Part shown: one piece after another, positions 58,352-64,000 of the stretch
Position numbering within the stretch: the stretch's first letter is position 1
Layout: every line of letters starts with the position of its first letter
Assembly (NCBI RefSeq): GCF_900156255.1
Contig: NZ_FTMK01000007.1
Coordinates: forward strand, 1 to 64,000
Length of the DNA stretch: 64,000 bases
Source of the DNA: Paracoccus thiocyanatus
Lineage (GTDB): Bacteria; Pseudomonadota; Alphaproteobacteria; Rhodobacterales; Rhodobacteraceae
Direction: 5' to 3'
Translations under genes and position numbers: made by a program
The notes under the pieces: model-generated
The model's database searches: none
Told to the model about the DNA's origin: nothing
What the model saw: only the letters and a program-made list of their open reading frames with translations

Positions 58352-58834
58352 ATGAGCGATAACAGGCAAACTCCCATCCGGCTGGACGATACCGACCGCA
58401 AAATCCTGTCCCTGCTGCAAGAGGACGCGACGCTGTCGCTGGACGACATCGCGGTGCGGGTCAGCGCGTCCAAGACGCCGGTCTGGAACCGGATTCGCAA
58501 GCTGCGCGAGGCCGGGGTGATCCGCGGCCAGGTGGCGCTGCTCGACCCCGATGCGCTGGGGCTCGACGCCTGCTTCTTCGTGCTGGTGCGCACCAGCGAA
58601 CACGACCCGGACTGGGCGCGCCGCTTCCTGGCCGCGGTGCGCGCCCGCCCCGAGGTGATCGAGGCGCATCGCCTGGCCGGCGACATCGACTATATCCTGA
58701 AGGTGCGGGTGCGCAATGCGCGGGCCTATGACCGCTTCTACCAGGCGCTGATCGCCGAGGTGCGCATCCACAACGTCACCGCGCTTCTGTCGATGGAGGA
58801 GTTGAAGGCGACCACGGCGCTACCCCTCGACTGA
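58352..58834 (+). CDS. Lrp/AsnC-family regulator divergent from the cys operon
   Basis: 160 residues. N-terminal winged helix (LDDTDRKILSLLQEDATLSLDDIAVRVSASKTPVWNRIRKL), then an AsnC/RAM ligand domain (residues about 75-150). Start ATG 58352. Its position suggests control of the sulfite-reduction operon in response to a sulfur amino acid, as for cysteine-sensing Lrp relatives; that is inference. Confidence 0.88.
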   Translation: MSDNRQTPIRLDDTDRKILSLLQEDATLSLDDIAVRVSASKTPVWNRIRKLREAGVIRGQVALLDPDALGLDACFFVLVRTSEHDPDWARRFLAAVRARPEVIEAHRLAGDIDYILKVRVRNARAYDRFYQALIAEVRIHNVTALLSMEELKATTALPLD

Positions 58835-58858
58835 CCCGCGCAGGCGGCGCGGCCGCAG

Positions 58859-58881
58859 GAGTATTTGTGAAACGGTGAAAC
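58859..58881 (-). repeat. Second copy of the GTATTTGTGAAACGG repeat
   Basis: Identical over 23 nt to the left arm at 51364-51386. It ends 2 nt before the hisC stop, in the gap between the convergent regulator and aminotransferase genes. Confidence 0.85.
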
Positions 58882-58883
58882 GG

Positions 58884-59987
58884 TCAGGCCAGCGCCTTGA
58901 GAACCCTGGGCAGCGCCTGGGCAAAGGCGTCGAGTTCCGCCCGCGGCCCGCAAGAGACGCGGATACAGCGGTCCAGGGGGGCGACGCCGGGCATGCGCAC
59001 GAAGATGCCGTGCTGCGCCAACCCTTCCAGCAAAGCGCCGGCAAAGGCGCCGTCGCGCCCGCAGTCGATCGCCACGAAATTCGTGGCCGAGGGCAGCGCC
59101 GTCAGCCCGTTCTCGCCCGCGATCGCGGCAAGCCGGGCGCGGGCCGCGCCGGTCTCGGCCAGAAGATGGGCCAGCCAGTCGCGATCCTCCAGCGCCGCCA
59201 GGGCGCCGATCTGGGCCATGCGGTTGATGCCGAAATGATTGCGGATACGGTCGAAGCCGGCGATCAGTTCCGCCGGACCGATGGCATAGCCGACCCGCGC
59301 GCCCGCCATGGCATAAGCCTTGGAAAAGGTGCGAAAGCGGATCACGCGCGCATCCTCGGGGTCGATCCGTGGCATCGCGTCGGCGGGGGCGAATTCGGCA
59401 TAGGCCTCGTCCAGCACCAGCAGGCTGCCCTGGGGCAGATCGTCCAGCATCGCCTCGATCCGCGCGCCCCGGTGCCAACTGCCCATCGGGTTGTCGGGAT
59501 TGGCCAGATAGACCAGACGCGGCCCGGTCCGGCGCGCGGCGGCGATCAGCGCCTCGGGATCCTCGGCATCCTTGCGATAGGGCACCTTCACCAACCGGCC
59601 GCCGAACCCCGCGACATGATAGTGAAAGGTCGGATAGGCGCCGTCGGAACTGACCACCGTTTCGCCCGGCGCGACCATCAGCCGGACCAGAAGACCCAGA
59701 AGCCCGTCGATCCCCTCGCCGATCATGATGTTTTGCGGCCCGACACCGTGATGCGCGGCCAGCGCATGGCGCAAGTCGTGGCTGTCGGGATCGGCGTATT
59801 TCCAGACCTCGGCCGCCGCCCGCGCCATCGCCGCCACAGCCCTGGGCGAGGGGCCGAAGCCGTTCTCATTGGCGCCGAGCCGGGCCAGGAAAGGCGCGCC
59901 GCGGCGGCGCTCCAGCGTCTCGGGGCCGGTAAAGGGAACCGTGGCGGGCAGCGCGGCCGGGATGGGCGCAAAGCGAAAGCGTGTCAT
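58884..59987 (-). CDS. HisC-like pyridoxal-phosphate aminotransferase
   Basis: Fold-type I class II aminotransferase, 367 residues. Substrate loop LGANENGFGPSP, PLP-stacking GIDGLL region, ANPDNPMGS, LDEAYAEF and the Schiff-base lysine in FRTFSKAYAMAGARVGYAIG. Closest to histidinol-phosphate aminotransferases, but aromatic amino acid aminotransferases share the fold and no his genes are nearby. The start at 59987 has a weak ribosome site. Confidence 0.85.
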   Translation of the reverse strand: MTRFRFAPIPAALPATVPFTGPETLERRRGAPFLARLGANENGFGPSPRAVAAMARAAAEVWKYADPDSHDLRHALAAHHGVGPQNIMIGEGIDGLLGLLVRLMVAPGETVVSSDGAYPTFHYHVAGFGGRLVKVPYRKDAEDPEALIAAARRTGPRLVYLANPDNPMGSWHRGARIEAMLDDLPQGSLLVLDEAYAEFAPADAMPRIDPEDARVIRFRTFSKAYAMAGARVGYAIGPAELIAGFDRIRNHFGINRMAQIGALAALEDRDWLAHLLAETGAARARLAAIAGENGLTALPSATNFVAIDCGRDGAFAGALLEGLAQHGIFVRMPGVAPLDRCIRVSCGPRAELDAFAQALPRVLKALA

Positions 59988-60039
59988 GGCGCCAAAGAAG
60001 CCCAAAGACCGGGCTTGCGCAAGGGCATCCATGCCGGCG

Positions 60040-60097
60040 CTTCTTTCGTGTCCAAATATCCTGGGGGAGCGCGGAACGCGCGGGGGCAAAGCCCCCC
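60040..60097 (-). repeat. Structured intergenic repeat, copy 9
   Basis: Full-length form: core TTTCGTGTCCAAATATCC, stem 2 GCGCG/CGCGC, stem 1 GGGGGC-AAA-GCCCCC. It fills the 110-nt gap between the AsnC-domain gene and the aminotransferase gene, both leftward. Confidence 0.85.
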
Positions 60098-60334
60098 TTA
60101 AAAGGCCTTGAAGGTGATCGTGGTCAGCGTCCGCACGATATGCGGGATGTCGAACAGCTTTTCGGACAGGTAATGCCCGACATCCTGGTCCTCGGGCACA
60201 TAGATCTTGGCCAAAAGGTCGTAATCGCCCGAGGTCGAGTAAAGCTCGCTCACGATCTCGCGGTCGTAGATCGCGTCGGCGACCTCATAGGTCTTGCCGG
60301 GCGAACAACGGAACTGGACGAAAACCGGGCGCAT
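60098..60334 (-). CDS. Stand-alone AsnC/Lrp ligand-binding (RAM) domain protein
   Basis: 78 residues, no DNA-binding helix. The beta-alpha-beta fold of the AsnC C-terminal domain is recognisable (FVQFRCSPGKTYEVADAIYDREIVSELYSTSGDYDLLAKIYV, IVRTLTTITFKAF). Such single-domain proteins form oligomers with amino-acid sites at the interfaces; a regulatory partner is unknown. Repeat copy 9 starts at its stop codon. Confidence 0.88.
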   Translation of the reverse strand: MRPVFVQFRCSPGKTYEVADAIYDREIVSELYSTSGDYDLLAKIYVPEDQDVGHYLSEKLFDIPHIVRTLTTITFKAF

Positions 60335-60364
60335 GGCGGACCTCCTGACTTCTGCAGCGCCAGA

Positions 60365-61741
60365 CTAGCCCGCCGCAGGCTGGCCGGTCCAGTCCCCGCG
60401 CGCCAGCCCGCGCCAGAAGCGGCGCATCAGCAGCAGCGCCGCCAGGCTCAGCCCGGCCAGAAGTCCCAGCCACAGGCCCGCCGGTCCCAGCCCGGCCGGA
60501 AAGGCCAGGCCGTATGCCACCGGCATGCCCACCAGCCAATAGCTGATCCCGGCGATCACCATGGGCACGCGGGTGTCCTGCACCCCGCGCAAAAGCCCCA
60601 GCGCGATCACCTGCATCGCGTCCATCAACTGGAACAGCCCGGCATAGAACAACAGCCCCGCGGCGATCTCGATGATGGCCGGCGTCTGGGGGGCGCTGGC
60701 GTCCAGGTAAAGCCCGACCAGCGGGCGCGGGAACAGCTCGAACCCCGCGACCGCCAGCGCCGCGATGACGGCCGAGACCACCGTCACCGTCACGCCCGCG
60801 TCGCGCATCCAGGCCGCGTCGCCCCGTCCCTTGGCCTGGCCGATGCGCACGGTGGCGGCGTTCGACATGCCCAGATGCAGCATGAAAGTTAGTGAGGCGA
60901 GTTGCAGCGCGATGCCATGCGCCGCCAGTTCGCGCGTGCCGATCCAGCCCATCATCACGTTCGAGCCGACGAACAGCCCGCCTTCGGCCAGCATGGTCAG
61001 GCCGATGGGCAGGCCCAGCACGAAGACCGTCCGCATCCCCGGCCAGTCAGGGCGCCAGAAACGCTGGAACAGGTGGAACTTGCGCGCATCGGGCAGCCAG
61101 GCCGCATAGGCGGCGATCGCCGCAAGCTGGGTGAACTGCACCGCCACGGCAGCGATGGCGGCGCCCCGCACCCCCAGTTCCGGCGCCCCCAGATTGCCAA
61201 AGATCAGCAGCCAGTTCAGCACGATGACCAGCGGCAGCCCGGCCAGGGTGATCCACAGCACCACCTGCGTCCGCTCCATCGCCGCCAGATAGCTGTTCAG
61301 CGTCAACTGGCACAGCACCGCGATCAGCCCGAAGCCGGCGATGCGCAGGTAATCCTGCGCCAGCCGCGCCACCACCGGCTCTTGCCCGATGGCCAGCAGG
61401 ATCGGCTCGGAATGCCACAGGGCCGGGATCACCGCCACGGCAAAGCCGATGGACAGCCACAGCGCCATGCGGGCCGAGCGGCGCACCTCGACCTCGTCGC
61501 CGCGCGCGATGGCGGCGGCGATCAGCCCCATCACGCCGATGCCGAACCCCATGCCCAGGAAGAACAGGATGTTGAAGAAGGACACGGCGATGACCAGCGC
61601 CGCCAGTTCGGCCACGCCATACCAGCCGATCATGACCGTATCGGCGACATGGATCGTCATGCGCGCCAGGTGGCTGCCGACCAGCGGCAGGCCAAGCGCA
61701 AGCGTCGCGCGCAAATGGGGGGTATAGCGGCTGGACATCAT
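60365..61741 (-). CDS. MATE-family multidrug/cation antiporter
   Basis: 458 residues, 12 predicted spans in two MatE halves. Typical segments: GLPLVGSHLARMTIHVADTVMIGWYG at the N-terminus and MLHLGMSNAATVRIGQAKGRGD in the second half. It exports drugs or cationic metabolites using Na+ or H+. The first of two adjacent ATGs (61741) is used. No regulator is adjacent. Confidence 0.9.
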   Translation of the reverse strand: MMSSRYTPHLRATLALGLPLVGSHLARMTIHVADTVMIGWYGVAELAALVIAVSFFNILFFLGMGFGIGVMGLIAAAIARGDEVEVRRSARMALWLSIGFAVAVIPALWHSEPILLAIGQEPVVARLAQDYLRIAGFGLIAVLCQLTLNSYLAAMERTQVVLWITLAGLPLVIVLNWLLIFGNLGAPELGVRGAAIAAVAVQFTQLAAIAAYAAWLPDARKFHLFQRFWRPDWPGMRTVFVLGLPIGLTMLAEGGLFVGSNVMMGWIGTRELAAHGIALQLASLTFMLHLGMSNAATVRIGQAKGRGDAAWMRDAGVTVTVVSAVIAALAVAGFELFPRPLVGLYLDASAPQTPAIIEIAAGLLFYAGLFQLMDAMQVIALGLLRGVQDTRVPMVIAGISYWLVGMPVAYGLAFPAGLGPAGLWLGLLAGLSLAALLLMRRFWRGLARGDWTGQPAAG

Positions 61742-61795
61742 GCCTTGCCTTAGCCGCGGCCAGCGGCTGCGGCAAGGTGCCATACAGGCCGCCGG

Positions 61796-62368
61796 TCAGG
61801 GCCGGATCTCGACCTCGGTGCCGATGCGGGCATGGGCGAAGATTTCCTCGATCTCGGCATTGCCGACGGCGATGCAGCCGGCGGTCCAATCGCCGCTGAG
61901 CCGATGGCCCTGGGGCAGCCGGTTCGGCTGGCCGTGGATCATGATGTCGCCGCCGGGGCTGACGCCCTGGGCGCGCGCCGCCTTGCGGTGGCGGGGCTGC
62001 GGATAGTCGATGCCCAGCGACAGGTGATAGGCGCTTTGCCGGTTCAGCCTGTCGATGCGAAAGACGCCCTCGGGGGTGCGGCCGTCCCCTTCGCGCAGCT
62101 TGTCGCCCTGGGCCGCGAAGCCCAGCGCGATGCGAAAGGTCCGGGGCGGTCCGTCCTGCTGCCAGACGGTCATGCGCCGCGCGGCCTTCTCGACCAGGAT
62201 GCGCCGCACGGGCGAGGCGATCTGACCGGCCTCCCCCTTGGACGGGCGATATTCGACGCTCGGCCGCGGCGGCCCCAGCGGACCCGGCGCCGGCGACCAA
62301 AGCATCCACAGCGCCCAAAGCGCGGCCAGCAGGCACAGCGCCGCGAAAAATCCGCCAAGCCGGTTCAT
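61796..62368 (-). CDS. L,D-transpeptidase (YkuD domain)
   Basis: 190 residues: an N-terminal membrane anchor or signal (FFAALCLLAALWALWML), then a YkuD catalytic domain with the histidine in IMIHGQPN and the nucleophile cysteine in GDWTAGCIAVGNAEIEEI. It forms 3-3 peptidoglycan links or anchors lipoproteins. The start overlaps the PatB-like lyase stop by 4 nt. Confidence 0.9.
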   Translation of the reverse strand: MNRLGGFFAALCLLAALWALWMLWSPAPGPLGPPRPSVEYRPSKGEAGQIASPVRRILVEKAARRMTVWQQDGPPRTFRIALGFAAQGDKLREGDGRTPEGVFRIDRLNRQSAYHLSLGIDYPQPRHRKAARAQGVSPGGDIMIHGQPNRLPQGHRLSGDWTAGCIAVGNAEIEEIFAHARIGTEVEIRP

Positions 62369-63549
62369 TGCAGGTCGCGGAACGCCTCTTGCAGCCGCGC
62401 CACCGCCTCGGCCACCCGCGCCCGCGGCGTGGCCAGGTTGAAGCGCAGGAAATCCTCGCCGCCGCTGCCGAAGGTGCCGCCATGGTTGGCGGCGATGCGG
62501 GCGCCCTGCTCGACGCGGCGGGTGAACGCAGGCCCCTCCATGCCGGTGCCCGAGAAATCCACCCAGGCCAGGTAGGTCGCCTGCAAGGGCATCGAGCGCA
62601 GGCCGGGAATCGCATCCACCCCCTGGTCGAACAGCCGCCGGTTGCCGTCCAGATAGGCCAGCAGCGCATCGACCCAGGCCGCCCCCTCGGGGGAATAGGC
62701 GGCGGCGACCATGCCCGGCCCGAACAGGCCGGGCGAGATGCCCTGGGCCGCCAGGCGGGTTTGCAGGCGCTTGCGCAACTGCTCGTCAGCGACGATCAGG
62801 TTGCCGATATGGGCGCCAGCGATGTTGAAGGTCTTGGTGGCCGCGCTCAGCGTCACCAACCGCGGCGCGGCATCCGGCGCCACGGTCGCCAGCACGGAAT
62901 GGCGCGGGCTGCCAGGCAGGACCAGGTCATGGTGGATCTCGTCCGAGACCAGGATCAGGTCATGGGCGGCGCAGAAATCGGCGACCTGGCGCAATTCCTC
63001 GGCGCTCCAGACCCGTCCGCCGGGGTTGTGGGGCGAACACAGGATCAGCATCCGCTCGCGCCCGGTCAGCAGCTTTTGCCAGTTTTCCCAGTCCATGCGG
63101 TACTGCCCGTCCTGCATGGCCAGCGGAAACTCGGCCACCTCGCGGCCTGCGGCGCGGATGACGCGGGCAAAGGCGTGATAGACCGGGGTCATGAGGATCA
63201 CCCGGTCGCCCGGCTGGGTAAAGGCATCGACGCAGACCGCCGTGCCGTTGACCAGCCCATGCGCCGACAGGATCCAGTCCGGCTGGATCTGCCAGCCGTG
63301 ACGGCTGTCCATCCACCAGCGGATCGCCTCTGTATAGGCGGCATTGGCGCCGGGATAGCCATAGATGCCATGGGCCGCCATCGCCTCGACCGCGCGCTGG
63401 ACGGCTGCTGGCGGGCGGAAATCCATATCCGCAACCCACATCGCGATCCCGTCCTGGGGCGAGACGCCATAGGCCGCCTGCATGTCGTCCCATTTCGAAC
63501 AGGCGGTGCCGGTGCGGTCGATGATCTCGTCGAAATCGGGCCGGGTCAT
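62365..63549 (-). CDS. PatB/MalY-family C-S lyase (cystathionine beta-lyase type)
   Basis: PLP enzyme of fold-type I, 394 residues. The PLP lysine is in SAATKTFNIAGAHIGNLI near 230. Other family marks: MWVADMDFRPP, YGYPGANAAYTEAI, CSPHNPGGRVW and VSDEIHHDL. Members cleave cystathionine or cysteine S-conjugates; some are aminotransferases. The neighbouring L,D-transpeptidase overlaps its stop, so they may be coexpressed. Divergent from def. Confidence 0.9.
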   Translation of the reverse strand: MTRPDFDEIIDRTGTACSKWDDMQAAYGVSPQDGIAMWVADMDFRPPAAVQRAVEAMAAHGIYGYPGANAAYTEAIRWWMDSRHGWQIQPDWILSAHGLVNGTAVCVDAFTQPGDRVILMTPVYHAFARVIRAAGREVAEFPLAMQDGQYRMDWENWQKLLTGRERMLILCSPHNPGGRVWSAEELRQVADFCAAHDLILVSDEIHHDLVLPGSPRHSVLATVAPDAAPRLVTLSAATKTFNIAGAHIGNLIVADEQLRKRLQTRLAAQGISPGLFGPGMVAAAYSPEGAAWVDALLAYLDGNRRLFDQGVDAIPGLRSMPLQATYLAWVDFSGTGMEGPAFTRRVEQGARIAANHGGTFGSGGEDFLRFNLATPRARVAEAVARLQEAFRDLQ

Positions 63550-63627
63550 GGTTCCCCCTCGTTTTTCCGTTCCGGCGCAGCATAGCGGCTTGTTGCGCAA
63601 GGCCAAGCCTTGCCCTAGATCACGGGC

Positions 63628-64000
63628 ATGACATTGCGCAGCATCATCCTCCACCCCGATCCGCGGCTGAAGAAGCCCTGCGAGCCGGTAGCCCGCATCA
63701 CCCCCGAGGTCGAGACCCTGGCCGCCGACATGCTGGCCACCATGTATGACGCGCCGGGCGTGGGCCTGGCCGCGCCGCAGGTGGGCGTGCTGTCGCGGCT
63801 TTACGTCATGGATTGCGAAAAGGACCCCGAGGCCCCGCGCAATCCCATCGTCATGGTCAACCCCGAGATCACCTGGCGGTCCGAGGCGCTGAACACCTAT
63901 GAGGAAGGCTGCCTGTCCATCCCCGAGCAATATGCCGACGTGACCCGCCCGGCCCAGGTGCGCGTGCACTGGCTGGGCCTTGACGGCAAGACGCAGGAAC
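63628..64000 (+). CDS. def: Peptide deformylase, 3' part missing
   Basis: Removes the N-formyl group from nascent proteins. The first 124 residues are visible, from MTLRSIILHPDPRLKKPCEPV. Motif 1 GVGLAAPQVGV near 45 and motif 2 EEGCLSIPEQYADV near 92, with the metal-binding cysteine, are present. Motif 3 (HEXDH) lies beyond the right edge. Many alphaproteobacteria carry more than one deformylase-like gene, so this could be one of several copies. Confidence 0.95.
   Translation, partial: MTLRSIILHPDPRLKKPCEPVARITPEVETLAADMLATMYDAPGVGLAAPQVGVLSRLYVMDCEKDPEAPRNPIVMVNPEITWRSEALNTYEEGCLSIPEQYADVTRPAQVRVHWLGLDGKTQE

Overview
The window is GC-rich (roughly two thirds G+C by eye), densely coded alphaproteobacterial chromosome. 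A fused PhaAB antiporter subunit, a five-enzyme hut pathway with HutF and HutG, a DUF2849-cysI-cysH-DUF934 sulfur cluster and a ruv/tol-pal/tilS/ftsH neighbourhood all point to Rhodobacterales, most likely Paracoccus or a close relative. The genus is an inference from gene content, not a measured match. I see no rRNA, tRNA, CRISPR array, insertion sequence or prophage. Two genes are cut by the window edges: tuf on the left and def on the right.

Layout. 1-5.4 kb: tuf, a DUF533 protein with a glycine-rich minisatellite, then a dinB-ygfZ-ABC exporter run. 5.7-8.3 kb: an exbB-exbD-tonB operon whose three proteins all carry Pro/Ala/Glu-rich stretches. 8.3-10.6 kb: oxyR and a CBS/DUF21 membrane protein. 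11.0-23.7 kb: a histidine-utilisation (hut) island. hutI-hutH-hutG, a CaiB/BaiF CoA-transferase, an acyl-CoA dehydrogenase, hutU and a four-gene ABC uptake system read leftward; hutF-hutC reads rightward; two near-palindromic 14-mers, the likely HutC operators, lie between them. 23.8-28.7 kb: an IMPase-family phosphatase, a DMT permease, a lytic transglycosylase and dapA. 28.9-34.9 kb: the pha/mrp cation/proton antiporter operon. 35.0-38.5 kb: ruvC-ruvA-htpX-ruvB-thioesterase. 38.7-49.0 kb: chorismate mutase, a tiny membrane ORF, and a leftward orphan gene-ybgC-tolQRAB-pal-cpoB-tilS-ftsH block. 49.2-54.1 kb: DUF488, ggt, topA. 54.3-58.8 kb: DUF2849-cysI-cysH-DUF934-fpr with a divergent Lrp-type regulator. 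58.9-64 kb: a hisC-like aminotransferase, a lone AsnC ligand-binding domain, a MATE exporter, an L,D-transpeptidase, a PatB/MalY lyase and def.

How parts work together. The hut enzymes take histidine to glutamate and formate by the formylglutamate route (HutH, HutU, HutI, HutF, HutG). Translationally coupled inside that operon is a CaiA/CaiB-like pair (acyl-CoA dehydrogenase plus CoA-transferase) that the classical pathway does not need. My leading hypothesis is that it interconverts imidazole propionate and urocanate as CoA esters. In the cysteine operon, CysI without CysJ and a co-directional ferredoxin-NADP reductase suggest a ferredoxin-fed sulfite reductase.

The second notable signal is a family of nine intergenic elements at seven loci. 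They share an 18-nt core (TTTCGTGTCCAAATATCC) joined to G/C-rich hairpins whose second stem changes sequence but keeps pairing from copy to copy, which indicates a conserved RNA structure. One pair brackets a gene of unknown function at 48.4-49.0 kb.
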